Positions 34,531 through 42,972 are shown, numbered from the stretch's first letter. The stretch: DNA of 64,000 nucleotides from Pseudoalteromonas luteoviolacea H33-S (GCF_001625695.1 NZ_AUXY01000089.1:62001-126000), one strand, 5' to 3'. Notes: generated by a model not told the origin, from the sequence alone. Numbers and translations are program-made.

Positions 34531-34812
34531 ATGCTCAAACCTAAACGCTGTTTAGCATTATCTGTGATCTTTGCACTCATTGCGATTGCGCCTATTTTCA
34601 GCGTGCTACTCGCACAGATTTTATCCAACTCGCTGACGTGCGTCATCAATGAGCGGGGCGATACACCTTGCATACTTTTTAACTATGATATCACCATGAT
34701 ATTGGTGAGCTTTTATGTCAGTGGCTGGGCAGCACTGCTCACGCTTCCTATTGCAGGCGGTATATCAGGCTGGTTTTATCTGCGTTACCTCAAGTTAAGT
34801 TTAGTTCGCTAA
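34531..34812 (+). CDS. Small two-helix membrane protein, unknown function
   Basis: I do not recognise this 93-residue protein. It has two predicted transmembrane helices (about 8-30 and 56-80) joined by a polar loop with Cys37 and Cys47 (CVINERGDTPC), which could form a disulfide if the loop faces the periplasm. The ATG follows AAGGAAAAAGT, a good ribosome-binding site, which supports translation. It stands between hemN and a convergent gene of unknown function and shows no operon link to either. Confidence 0.6.
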   Translation: MLKPKRCLALSVIFALIAIAPIFSVLLAQILSNSLTCVINERGDTPCILFNYDITMILVSFYVSGWAALLTLPIAGGISGWFYLRYLKLSLVR

Positions 34813-34819
34813 CACGTTT

Positions 34820-35509
34820 TCATTTAAGGTATTTATCCAGTGCTCGCTTTAACATCACTTCATTATTAGAAAGTTCGCCCGGACAAGGTAGACCCGAAGA
34901 GGAAGGCATATCTGCTTGAGCCATCTCTGACGAATCATCAAAAAAGTAGCACTTACCTTTCCATTTCACCAAGCGTTTACCTTGACCGCGATAAACCTCC
35001 TCGGTTTCACCGGATAAATACTGTGTGTGCGCTTTTGGCGTGCGCATTCTTAGTGCTGGCGCACCAGCCTGTTTATCAAACTGACGAGAGCCAAAAAAAG
35101 CTTCTTGCTCTTTTTGCTGTAGCTGTTCAATACCTTTATAGGGATTAACCTTAATGACTTTTACTTTATTAGCTGTAGCAGTATTTTGCTCACGATCTGG
35201 CTCGAGTGCGGGTTGGTCTTGTTCACTCTTCGACTGCACGAATGTTTGCTCGGGAGTGACCTCTTCAGCTTGCTCAAGCTCATTTATTTTCTCTTCAATA
35301 GAAGGGTTATCTGCTTCTTCGACCACATCGACGTCAATAACCTCTTCTTCTATAGCAGATTGGTCCGGCTCATCCATTGTCACCACATAGACTTTGAGCG
35401 ATTTGTCATTTTTTACGACAGGCACAGTCGGGGCGACTAAAAATAACAATCCCCCAATAAAACCATGCATGGTCAAAGAGCCCAACACAGCCACTCGCGT
35501 AGAGTGCAT
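34820..35509 (-). CDS. Orphan protein with TonB/TolA-like architecture
   Basis: The 229-residue product has a short cytoplasmic N-terminus, one uncleaved-looking transmembrane helix (about 9-28), then a long acidic, Glu/Asp/Val-rich segment (about 40-110) suited to crossing the periplasm, and a C-terminal part (about 125-229) with Cys188 and Cys209 region residues (KGKCYFFDD, SGLPCPGE). This is the layout of TonB or TolA, but the C-terminal sequence does not match the TonB fold and no exbB/exbD genes are adjacent. Function unknown. The gene lies upstream of, and in the same direction as, nothing obvious; a terminator separates it from the secreted protein gene. Confidence 0.6.
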   Translation of the reverse strand: MHSTRVAVLGSLTMHGFIGGLLFLVAPTVPVVKNDKSLKVYVVTMDEPDQSAIEEEVIDVDVVEEADNPSIEEKINELEQAEEVTPEQTFVQSKSEQDQPALEPDREQNTATANKVKVIKVNPYKGIEQLQQKEQEAFFGSRQFDKQAGAPALRMRTPKAHTQYLSGETEEVYRGQGKRLVKWKGKCYFFDDSSEMAQADMPSSSGLPCPGELSNNEVMLKRALDKYLK

Positions 35510-35619
35510 TACATAATCCTTTAACTTTTATTGTTCTACATGTTTGGAGATTGAAACCCGATGAAAGTTCAAATTTGTATCATATTTGCCTCAATCCAAA
35601 CTGATAATAACATTTAAAA

Positions 35620-35646
35620 ATATAAAAACCCGGCTTGTGCCGGGTT
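35620..35646 (-). terminator. Terminator of the discoidin/fibrinogen-like gene
   Basis: AACCCGGC/GCCGGGTT with loop TTGT (35627-35646) is followed in the minus direction by a T-rich run. It is about 15 bp beyond the stop codon. Confidence 0.85.
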
Positions 35647-35660
35647 ATCAAGGAAAAAAC

Positions 35661-37619
35661 TTATTTAATGTAGTAATACAACGTATCTTGTTCAGCGCCA
35701 CTGTATGCCCCGTTACTATAGGGCCATTGATCAAATTTAACGCTATGTTGATACAGTGCTGCGCCAATTCGCGTATATCCATCACCTCTGCTGGTCGACT
35801 CTATGCTTAAACTCACAAACGAATAATCTAGCCCAGAAGCACTACAACCTGCACCTTCATGTTGCCAGATCACACCAATATCATAGGGTACTGGCGGTTG
35901 AGTTAGATTCACTGACTCATCCAGCGGAACACAGTTGGCGTGTACTAGCTTGTCTTTATTGAGTAAAGCAACCTTGCCATATTCATCTACAAACATCATA
36001 CCCGTTGTCATGTTTGAACGAGCTGCATGCCACTGAGAATTTGCCAACACACCTAGACGCTCTGGCGTTTGTGGTAAGTTCACAGTTAAACGGTCGAGTC
36101 CATCCTTATGGTGTGCAACCAGTGTCCAACCACCACCATTGAGCGTCATCTCACAATGTGCATAAAACGGAGATACACCACCGGCACCATCGGGGTCAAT
36201 TTCATACATGCCAGAGCTGGCATTCGGGTTCTGTTGCTTAATTGATTCACATGTGACACCCACTGCCGGATCTGGGTTGACCGGCGGAGGAGTTGGTTCA
36301 CTGACTCCCGATGTGACAAAGCCACCATAATATTCCAATTCGCCGATAGCACGATAAGCATGTCCTTGCGTAGTATCTATTTTCAGTCGCACATATTGAC
36401 CAACAGCAGGCTCTGTCAACTCAAGGGTTTGATCTAGGCTTTTAGCTAATGTAAATGATTCATGATCGATGAAATTCACATTATCATTAGACACTTGTAA
36501 AGTGACATCTTTCACCCCCATCCCAGGATTGGATGCCCCAGGATACAAGGTCACTCTAAATGAAGTGATGTAAGCCGGTGTATTGAACGCGACCTGAAGC
36601 CAATGACCTTGATCTAACGTGGTTAACCAAATTCCACGTTTTATTTGATTAACAGCGCTGTCATTAATTTTAGTGCTGGAGTTAAAGCCATCAAAAGCAC
36701 CAGGTGCACTATCAAGAGAATAACTATCACTTGCGGTATAAGAGGTTTCGGTCAACCCATTTGTGCCGATTAAAGCGATATTCCCAAATTGGCCTGAAGT
36801 CTCCCCGGGTGCCACCGTAAAGGTACTCGATGTCTCTAAACGTAATGCAATCGGATCTTTACCATAGTGGGTATTATCCTGAGCAAACAGTTTACTTTTA
36901 ATTGAGAGAATACTTGCGATCTCTAATAAGTGGCTAGTTTCCTCATCTTTTGACTGCTCTTCTTCAACAAAGAGCTTGCCTTGCAGTGTTTGAAAACCAG
37001 TTTCATTAATGGCCTCTTGCGTTAAATGGTAAGCCACGCCATCATTTGTCATTCCACTATTAACATGATTATAAACAGCCAAATAAGCAATAGACTCATC
37101 GGCCAAGCTACTTCCTAATTCTTGCCCATTACGACTGACACCAAATGTTTGCTGAGAGCTGCTAGATGCACGTAAAGAAAACGCATCTGGACCACTTTGT
37201 GTTTGCGCACTCAAAAAAACATATGGCGCATGGGCAAAACTTTCGGTGAAAAACAGGTGCGATGTATCACTGGCCAGTGTAAACTCACCCGCTTCCCAAA
37301 TGCTGCCATCTTCTAGGACGTGACGCCCCTTTTCAACCACCAAAAATGACACATGCTCTTCACCATGAATGCCGTCTAAATAAGGCCATTCCTTAAACTG
37401 CACATCAAAACTCGATGGCATTACATTTGATATAGAAACCACCCCAGGCGCTTTATCATTAAAAGTCGGTACCGACGCAATGACAACGGGGTCGTGATAA
37501 CCATTTATGGGGACTGTTACCTTTTGATCAGTAATAGCGACATTCTCAATCAGAGTAACGGCTTGCACGGCAGGTGCAACGGCAGTGATGATGGATGCAA
37601 ATCCAATTGTTTTTAGCAT
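35661..37619 (-). CDS. Secreted multidomain protein with discoidin (F5/8 type C) and fibrinogen-like domains
   Basis: The 652-residue protein has a Sec signal peptide ending at AVQA (residue 20). An N-terminal beta-rich part (about 40-200) contains a motif common in secreted marine bacterial proteins (FKEWPYLDGIHGEEHVSFLV). A discoidin-like galactose-binding fold follows (about 285-430; GHWLQVAFNTPAYITSFRV, LQVSNDN), then a Pro-rich linker (EPTPPPVNPDP), then a fibrinogen-like C-terminal domain (about 450-652) starting at a Cys and containing FYAHCEM and GGGWTLV. Such domains usually bind glycans. No LPXTG or obvious type IX/I signal is visible. It probably acts outside the cell in surface or polysaccharide binding. 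It sits directly beyond the S10 operon terminator. Confidence 0.75.
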   Translation of the reverse strand: MLKTIGFASIITAVAPAVQAVTLIENVAITDQKVTVPINGYHDPVVIASVPTFNDKAPGVVSISNVMPSSFDVQFKEWPYLDGIHGEEHVSFLVVEKGRHVLEDGSIWEAGEFTLASDTSHLFFTESFAHAPYVFLSAQTQSGPDAFSLRASSSSQQTFGVSRNGQELGSSLADESIAYLAVYNHVNSGMTNDGVAYHLTQEAINETGFQTLQGKLFVEEEQSKDEETSHLLEIASILSIKSKLFAQDNTHYGKDPIALRLETSSTFTVAPGETSGQFGNIALIGTNGLTETSYTASDSYSLDSAPGAFDGFNSSTKINDSAVNQIKRGIWLTTLDQGHWLQVAFNTPAYITSFRVTLYPGASNPGMGVKDVTLQVSNDNVNFIDHESFTLAKSLDQTLELTEPAVGQYVRLKIDTTQGHAYRAIGELEYYGGFVTSGVSEPTPPPVNPDPAVGVTCESIKQQNPNASSGMYEIDPDGAGGVSPFYAHCEMTLNGGGWTLVAHHKDGLDRLTVNLPQTPERLGVLANSQWHAARSNMTTGMMFVDEYGKVALLNKDKLVHANCVPLDESVNLTQPPVPYDIGVIWQHEGAGCSASGLDYSFVSLSIESTSRGDGYTRIGAALYQHSVKFDQWPYSNGAYSGAEQDTLYYYIK

Positions 37620-38007
37620 AACTAGTTCCTTTAACTATATGATTTGAATGGAAGACACAGCAATACTAATCAACTATTGCTATTTGCTTCCGCTGTGTTA
37701 ACTAAAAATCAAGACCTGAACGAGCACACTTTTCATTCAAAAATAATTTCATATTGATTACATTTTTATTAAAAAAAAAGACAAAAGTGAGAGAGTACCT
37801 GGGCTGCATGGCCATGTAAAAAATTTAAATAAATTAAAATGAATGGAAGTTTGCGCTGAAGTTTTATTAAGAATCACTGATGAAGTTGGACGAACAACAA
37901 GTAAATAACCGGCGTATCGAGGTGGAAAGTGGCTGTTATTTTACCAATTAAAAAACGAAAAAACCCCGACCAAGGCCGGGGTTTTTATAAGTAAACTTAA
38001 TTAAAAA
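37620..38007. other. 388-bp junction between the secreted-protein gene and the S10 operon
   Basis: The region holds the S10 operon terminator at its right end and presumably the promoter of the secreted-protein gene (minus strand) at its left. In between, 37880-37951 encodes a 23-residue plus-strand ORF ending RRIEVESGCYFTN, which faintly resembles the N-terminal motif of REP-associated tyrosine transposases. No intact gene is present. The expected rplN of the spc operon is absent. Confidence 0.5.
37955..37986 (-). terminator. Terminator of the S10 operon, after rpsQ
   Basis: ACCCCG and CGGGGT arms with inner pairing (CC/GG) form a GC-rich stem; in the minus direction it is followed by TTTTTT. 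It begins about 20 bp beyond the rpsQ stop and shows that the transcription unit ends here rather than continuing into rplN. Confidence 0.9.
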
Positions 38008-38265
38008 TTAAGCTTTCTTAGGACGTTCAATCACGTCAACTAGCGTCCAAGATTTTTTCTTAGAGATTGGCGCACATTCGCGAATAGTCACGACGTCACC
38101 TGCTAGTGCTGTGTTGTTCTCATCATGTGCGTGCAACTTAGTTGTACGCTTGATGAATTTACCGTAGATCGGGTGCTTAACCTGACGCTCGATAGCAACA
38201 ACGATTGACTTATCCATTTTGTCGCTAACTACACGACCTTGAAGAGTACGGATCTGATCGCTCAT
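38008..38265 (-). CDS. rpsQ: 30S ribosomal protein S17
   Basis: S17 is a primary 16S rRNA-binding protein of the small subunit. The 85-residue sequence has the OB-fold motifs TLQGRVVSDKMDKSIVVAIER and KHPIYGKFIKRTTKLHAHDE. Start overlaps the rpmC stop by one base (TAATG arrangement). It is the last gene of the operon here, followed by a terminator. Confidence 0.98.
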   Translation of the reverse strand: MSDQIRTLQGRVVSDKMDKSIVVAIERQVKHPIYGKFIKRTTKLHAHDENNTALAGDVVTIRECAPISKKKSWTLVDVIERPKKA

Positions 38266-38456
38266 TATGCACCTGCCTTCTGGTTGATAACCGTTTTAAC
38301 ACGCGCAATACTGCGACGCACTTTTCTCAGCTCGTGAGTTTGAGCTAGCTGACCAGTGCTCGCTTGCATGCGCAGGTTGAACTGCTCACGAAGAAGCTCT
38401 AGAAGTTCAGCTTTAAGCTCTTCTACGCTTTTGTCTTTCAATTCGCTAGCTTTCAT
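38265..38456 (-). CDS. rpmC: 50S ribosomal protein L29
   Basis: L29 lies at the polypeptide exit tunnel and contributes to the trigger factor docking site. The 63-residue helical protein has the family motifs SVEELKAELLELLREQFNLR and RRSIARVKTVI. It overlaps both rplP and rpsQ by one base, indicating coupled translation. Confidence 0.98.
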   Translation of the reverse strand: MKASELKDKSVEELKAELLELLREQFNLRMQASTGQLAQTHELRKVRRSIARVKTVINQKAGA

Positions 38457-38869
38457 TACATTACCGTCCGAGTTACAAATGTTGTTTTGAAAGGTAATTT
38501 ACGAGCAGCTAGGTCGAATGCTTCACGAGCAAGCTCTTCAGGAACACCTTCCATCTCATAAAGTACTTTGCCTGGCTGGATTTCAGCAACCCAGTACTCA
38601 ACAGAGCCTTTACCTTTACCCATACGAACTTCAAGCGGTTTTTCTGTAATCGGCTTATCTGGGAACACACGGATCCAGATTTTACCTTGACGCTTTACGT
38701 GACGTGTCATAGCACGACGAGCTGCTTCGATTTGACGAGCAGTCATACGGCCACGGCCAGTCGCTTTCAAGCCGAAAGAACCGAAGCTAACTTTGTTACC
38801 GCTAGTAGCAAGACCACGGTTGCGGCCTTTGTGTACCTTGCGGAATTTTGTACGTTTTGGCTGTAACAT
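38456..38869 (-). CDS. rplP: 50S ribosomal protein L16
   Basis: L16 sits near the A site and the peptidyl-transferase centre of the large subunit. The 137-residue sequence starts MLQPKRTKFRKVHKGRNRG, the invariant N-terminus, and contains the ARRAMTRHVKRQGKIWIRVFPD core. It lies 13 bp after rpsC and overlaps rpmC by one base. Confidence 0.98.
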   Translation of the reverse strand: MLQPKRTKFRKVHKGRNRGLATSGNKVSFGSFGLKATGRGRMTARQIEAARRAMTRHVKRQGKIWIRVFPDKPITEKPLEVRMGKGKGSVEYWVAEIQPGKVLYEMEGVPEELAREAFDLAARKLPFKTTFVTRTVM

Positions 38870-38882
38870 TAGTCGCTACCTC

Positions 38883-39584
38883 TTACTTAGCACTTTTCTT
38901 AGCTTTCTTCGGTGCACGTTTAGCTGGCTTCTCTTGCTCTTGTTTCAGTGGAAGACCACCGATAACTTCGCCTTTGAAGATCCAAACTTTAACACCGATG
39001 ATGCCGTAAGTAGTCAAAGCTTCTGAAGTAGCGTAATCGATATCAGCACGTAGAGTGTGTAGAGGTACACGACCTTCACGGTACCACTCTGAACGTGCGA
39101 TTTCAGCGCCGCCTAAACGACCACTAACTTCAACCTTGATACCTTTAGCACCTAGACGCATTGCATTTTGAACTGCGCGCTTCATAGCACGACGGAACAT
39201 AACACGACGCTCTAGCTGTGAAGAGATACCGTCAGCAACCAATTGTGCATCTAGCTCAGGCTTACGTACTTCTGCAATGTTGATTTGTGCAGGTACACCA
39301 GCAAGCTTAGTTACAGCTTGGCGAAGCTTTTCAACGTCTTCACCTTTTTTACCGATAACAACACCAGGACGAGCTGTGTGAATTGTTACACGGATAGATT
39401 TAGCTGGACGCTCAATAACGATTTTAGACACAGAAGCGTTTTTCAATTCCTTAGTAAGGTATTGACGCACTTTGTGATCGCCAAAAAGCTGCTCAGAGAA
39501 ATCTTTTGTATTCGCGTACCAAGTAGATACCCAAGGCTTTGAGATACCTAGGCGAATACCAGTAGGATGAACTTTTTGTCCCAT
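38883..39584 (-). CDS. rpsC: 30S ribosomal protein S3
   Basis: S3 forms part of the mRNA entry channel. The 233-residue protein has the N-terminal MGQKVHPTGIRLGISKPW motif, a KH domain with the GKKGED loop (about 75-82), and a C-terminal domain with GRLGGAEIARSEW. A Lys/Ala-rich tail ends the protein. It lies 12 bp downstream of rplV in the operon. Confidence 0.98.
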   Translation of the reverse strand: MGQKVHPTGIRLGISKPWVSTWYANTKDFSEQLFGDHKVRQYLTKELKNASVSKIVIERPAKSIRVTIHTARPGVVIGKKGEDVEKLRQAVTKLAGVPAQINIAEVRKPELDAQLVADGISSQLERRVMFRRAMKRAVQNAMRLGAKGIKVEVSGRLGGAEIARSEWYREGRVPLHTLRADIDYATSEALTTYGIIGVKVWIFKGEVIGGLPLKQEQEKPAKRAPKKAKKSAK

Positions 39585-39596
39585 TACTTATATCTC

Positions 39597-39932
39597 CTAG
39601 CTATCTGAAACCACAACAGTGATGTGGCTTGAACGCTTAAGGATGCGGTCTGCGCGTCCTTTAGCACGTGGCATAATACGTTTCATTGTAGGACCTTCGT
39701 CTACAAAAACTTTAGCCACTTTAAGCTCATCAATGTCAGCACCTTCGTTGTGCTCCGCGTTAGCGATAGCAGACTCAAGTACTTTTTTAACCAATACAGC
39801 CGCTTTCTTTGGGCTATACGCTAGGATTTCTAGCGCGCGATCAACCGGAAGTCCGCGGATCTGATCAGCAACTAGACGTGCTTTTTGCGCCGAACCAGAG
39901 GCGAATTTGTGTTTAGCTAATGCTTCCATCAT
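39597..39932 (-). CDS. rplV: 50S ribosomal protein L22
   Basis: L22 lines the exit tunnel, and its hairpin loop is a site of macrolide resistance mutations. The 111-residue sequence shows AKHKFASGSAQKARLVADQIRG at the start (here split as AKHKFASGS and QKARLVADQIRG) and the loop region GPTMKRIMPRAKGRA. It begins with a double Met; the second (39929) aligns better with relatives. It lies between rpsS and rpsC. Confidence 0.98.
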   Translation of the reverse strand: MMEALAKHKFASGSAQKARLVADQIRGLPVDRALEILAYSPKKAAVLVKKVLESAIANAEHNEGADIDELKVAKVFVDEGPTMKRIMPRAKGRADRILKRSSHITVVVSDS

Positions 39933-39941
39933 ACCCTCCGA

Positions 39942-40220
39942 TTAACGCTTCTTAGCTTTCTTATCCGCAGCGTGACCGCGGTAAGTACGTGTAGGTGCAA
40001 ATTCACCTAGTTTGTGACCGATCATTTCGTCTGTAACGAATACAGGTACGTGCTGACGACCATTATGGACAGCGATGGTCAATCCGATCATGTTAGGGAT
40101 GATCATTGAACGACGGCTCCAAGTCTTTATAGGCTTCTTGTCACCGCTTTCCAACGCCTTCTCTACCTTCTTCAGCAAGTGTAGGTCAATGAATGGACCC
40201 TTCTTGAGAGAACGTGGCAT
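39942..40220 (-). CDS. rpsS: 30S ribosomal protein S19
   Basis: S19 is in the head of the small subunit and contacts tRNA and S13. The 92-residue sequence has the canonical start MPRSLKKGPFIDLHLLKK and the TWSRRSMIIPNMIGLTIAVH core, followed by GHKLGEFAPTRTYRGH. It lies 16 bp after rplB. Confidence 0.98.
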   Translation of the reverse strand: MPRSLKKGPFIDLHLLKKVEKALESGDKKPIKTWSRRSMIIPNMIGLTIAVHNGRQHVPVFVTDEMIGHKLGEFAPTRTYRGHAADKKAKKR

Positions 40221-40236
40221 GGCAATTCCTCAACTA

Positions 40237-41061
40237 TTACTTAGTACGACGACGTACGATAAATTTATCAGTACGCTTGTTCTTACGTGTCTTAGCACCC
40301 TTAGTAGGCTTACCCCATGGAGACACAGGGTGACGACCACCAGATGTACGACCTTCACCACCACCGTGTGGGTGGTCAATCGGGTTCATGGCAACACCAC
40401 GAACTGTAGGACGGATACCACGCCAACGATTAGCACCAGCTTTACCTAGTGAACGTAGCATGTGTTCAGCGTTACCTACTTCACCGATAGTTGCGCGACA
40501 ATCCGCTTCAACTTTACGCATTTCACCTGAACGTAGACGTAGAGTCACGTACTGGCCTTCACGCGCTAGGATCTGTACATATGCACCAGCAGAACGTGCA
40601 ATCTGAGCGCCTTTACCAGGCTTAAGCTCAACATTGTGTACTGTAGTACCTACTGGGATGTTACGCATTGGTAATGTGTTACCAGCTTTGATTGGTGCAT
40701 CAACACCAGACTGGATAGCATCACCTGCTTTAACACCTTTAGGTGCGATGATGTAACGACGCTCACCGTCTGCATATAATACAAGAGCGATGTTTGCGCT
40801 ACGGTTTGGATCATACTCTAGACGCTCAACAACAGCTGGAATGCCGTCTTTAGTGCGTTTAAAGTCGATTACACGATAGTGATGCTTGTGACCACCACCG
40901 ATGTGACGAACCGTGATACGACCGTTGTTGTTACGACCACCTGATTTAGAGTTCTTCTCTAGTAGCGGAGCGTATGGCTTACCCTTATGTAGATCAGGGT
41001 TAACCACTTTAACGACGTGACGACGACCCGCAGAAGTTGGTTTACACTTTTGAAGTGCCAT
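40237..41061 (-). CDS. rplB: 50S ribosomal protein L2
   Basis: L2 is a core large-subunit protein needed for subunit association and peptidyl transfer. The 274-residue sequence has an OB-like and an SH3-like domain, with the conserved GRNNNGRITVRHIGGGHKHHYR and the MNPIDHPHGGGEGRT segment containing the essential His of HPHGGGEG. It lies 17 bp downstream of rplW. Confidence 0.98.
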   Translation of the reverse strand: MALQKCKPTSAGRRHVVKVVNPDLHKGKPYAPLLEKNSKSGGRNNNGRITVRHIGGGHKHHYRVIDFKRTKDGIPAVVERLEYDPNRSANIALVLYADGERRYIIAPKGVKAGDAIQSGVDAPIKAGNTLPMRNIPVGTTVHNVELKPGKGAQIARSAGAYVQILAREGQYVTLRLRSGEMRKVEADCRATIGEVGNAEHMLRSLGKAGANRWRGIRPTVRGVAMNPIDHPHGGGEGRTSGGRHPVSPWGKPTKGAKTRKNKRTDKFIVRRRTK

Positions 41062-41078
41062 AATTCTAACTCCCCTTA

Positions 41079-41381
41079 TTACTCGGCGCCGCCGACAAAG
41101 TCTAGCTCGCTGCCTTCTTTAAGAGTAACGTAGGCTTTCTTCCAGTCTGAACGACGGCCGAAACGCATGCCTGTACGCTTTGTTTTACCCTTAACATTTA
41201 GAGTGCGAACACCAGTTACTTCTACTTCAAAAAGCTTTTCAACAGCTGCTTTAACTTCAGCTTTGTTTGCATCTTTTGCTACTTTGAACACAATAGTGTT
41301 GTTCGCTTCAGCAGAGATAGTGCTTTTCTCAGAGATGTGTGGAGCAAGAATTACTTTTAAAAGACGTTCTTCACTGATCAT
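41079..41381 (-). CDS. rplW: 50S ribosomal protein L23
   Basis: L23 is at the tunnel exit and is the docking site for trigger factor and SRP. The 100-residue sequence has the family pattern LLKVILAPHISEKST at the N-terminus and KVAKDANKAEVKAAVEKLF in the middle, with the basic loop GKTKRTGMRFGRRSDWKKAY. Its start overlaps the rplD end by 4 bp. Confidence 0.98.
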   Translation of the reverse strand: MISEERLLKVILAPHISEKSTISAEANNTIVFKVAKDANKAEVKAAVEKLFEVEVTGVRTLNVKGKTKRTGMRFGRRSDWKKAYVTLKEGSELDFVGGAE

Positions 41382-41983
41382 GCTAATGACTCCTCAAGTT
41401 GCTTCACAGCACCTGCAGTAATTAGAACCTTATCAAAAGCGATTAGGCTTACTGGGTCGATGCCAGCTACGTCACGAGTATCAACCTTGTACAGGTTACG
41501 AGATGAAAGGAATAGATTCTCATCTACTTCTTCAGTCACGATTAATACGTCTTTCAGCTCAAGCTCTTTAAGCTTAGCTACTAGCTCTTTAGTCTTAGGT
41601 GCTTCTAAACCGAAGTTTTCAACAACAATAAGACGTTCTTGACGAACTAGTTCAGATAAGATGCTCTTGATCGCACCGCGATACATCTTACGGTTAACTT
41701 TTTGGCTGTGATCTTGCGGCTTAGCTGCAAAGCTCACACCACCGCTGCGCCAGATTGGGCTGCGGATTGTACCAGCACGTGCACGGCCAGTACCTTTTTG
41801 GCGGAATGGTTTCTTACCACCACCACGTACTTCAGAACGCGTCTTCTGAGCTTTAGTACCTTGACGAGCACCTGCTGCGTAAGCAACAACTACTTGGTGT
41901 ACTAATGCTTCGTTAAACTCACGTCCAAAAGTAGCTTCGGAAACTTCAAGCGCACCAGCGCCTTTAATTGCTAATTCCATCAC
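41378..41983 (-). CDS. rplD: 50S ribosomal protein L4
   Basis: L4 lines the exit tunnel and, in E. coli, represses its own operon by acting on the S10 leader at both transcription and translation. The 201-residue sequence has the tunnel loop KPFRQKGTGRARAGTIRSPIW (conserved G/R-rich segment KGTGRARAG) and the C-terminal LIVVENF and DVLIVTEE motifs. It has a double Met start; the second Met (41980) gives the usual MELAIKG N-terminus. It sits between rplC and rplW. Confidence 0.98.
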   Translation of the reverse strand: MMELAIKGAGALEVSEATFGREFNEALVHQVVVAYAAGARQGTKAQKTRSEVRGGGKKPFRQKGTGRARAGTIRSPIWRSGGVSFAAKPQDHSQKVNRKMYRGAIKSILSELVRQERLIVVENFGLEAPKTKELVAKLKELELKDVLIVTEEVDENLFLSSRNLYKVDTRDVAGIDPVSLIAFDKVLITAGAVKQLEESLA

Positions 41984-41997
41984 TAAATCTCCAGGAC

Positions 41998-42633
41998 TTA
42001 TGCTTTAACAGCAGGTTTAACGATAACGTCGCCGCCGATAGCGCCAGGTACTGCACCTTTAACTAAAAGCAGGTTACGCTCAGCGTCAACACGAACTAGT
42101 TCAAGGTTCTGTGTCGTAGAACGAACATTACCCATTTGACCGGCCATTTTCTTACCTTTGAAAACTTTACCAGGAGACTGGTTTTGACCGATTGAACCAG
42201 GAGCACGGTGAGATAGAGAGTTACCGTGTGTAGCGTCTTGCATGCTGAAGTTCCAGCGCTTAACACCACCTTGGAAACCTTTACCTTTTGAAGTACCAGT
42301 AACGTCTACTTTTTTCACTTCAGTGAAAAGTTCAACAGTTAGTTCTGAACCTACTTCAAACTCACCTTCTCCGCCGTTAAGACGGAATTCCCACAGGCCA
42401 CGACCCGCTTCAACGCCAGCTTTTGCGAAGTGACCCGCTGCTGGTTTGTTTACACGGCTTGCTTTTTTCTCGCCTGCAGTAACTTGAAGCGCGTTATAAC
42501 CGTCTGTAGCGTCAGATTTGATCTGAGTTACACGGTTAGGCGTCGCTTCGATAACTGTCACAGGGATAGATACACCATCTTCAGTGAAGATACGTGTCAT
42601 ACCCACTTTACGACCGACTAGACCTAATGCCAT
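41998..42633 (-). CDS. rplC: 50S ribosomal protein L3
   Basis: L3 is an early-assembly protein that reaches the peptidyl-transferase centre. The 211-residue sequence starts MALGLVGRKVGMTRIFTEDG and contains the GKGFQGGVKRWNFSMQDATHGNS segment (core motif KGFQGGVKRW), including the Gln that PrmB methylates in E. coli. It lies 27 bp after rpsJ. Confidence 0.98.
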   Translation of the reverse strand: MALGLVGRKVGMTRIFTEDGVSIPVTVIEATPNRVTQIKSDATDGYNALQVTAGEKKASRVNKPAAGHFAKAGVEAGRGLWEFRLNGGEGEFEVGSELTVELFTEVKKVDVTGTSKGKGFQGGVKRWNFSMQDATHGNSLSHRAPGSIGQNQSPGKVFKGKKMAGQMGNVRSTTQNLELVRVDAERNLLLVKGAVPGAIGGDVIVKPAVKA

Positions 42634-42660
42634 TTTCCTAAAACCTCTCTAATCTTTCGA

Positions 42661-42972
42661 TTAACCCAGGCTGATTTGAACATCAACACCAGCAGCAAGG
42701 TCTAGGCGCATTAGAGCGTCTACAGTCTTGTCAGTTGGTTCTACGATGTCGATCAGACGTTTATGGGTGCGGATTTCATACTGATCACGCGCGTCTTTGT
42801 TTACGTGCGGAGAGATCAATACAGTGAAACGCTCAAAACGTGTAGGTAGTGGGATTGGACCACGTACCTGAGCACCAGTGCGCTTCGCAGTTTCCACGAT
42901 TTCCGCCGTTGATTGGTCAATCAAACGGTGGTCAAAAGCTTTTAGGCGAATACGAATGCGTTGATTTGACAT
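42661..42972 (-). CDS. rpsJ: 30S ribosomal protein S10 (NusE)
   Basis: S10 is in the small-subunit head and also acts as NusE in transcription antitermination. The 103-residue sequence is canonical: MSNQRIRIRLKAFDHRLIDQ, then GPIPLPTRFERFTVLISPHVNKDARDQYEIRTHKR (key motif GPIPLPT). It is the first gene of the S10 operon, preceded by a leader of about 184 nt. Confidence 0.98.
   Translation of the reverse strand: MSNQRIRIRLKAFDHRLIDQSTAEIVETAKRTGAQVRGPIPLPTRFERFTVLISPHVNKDARDQYEIRTHKRLIDIVEPTDKTVDALMRLDLAAGVDVQISLG

Noticed and set aside
34820..35509. Calling the 229-aa protein TonB
   Set aside because: The N-terminal layout fits, but the C-terminal domain lacks the TonB pattern and ExbB/ExbD are absent; left as unknown.
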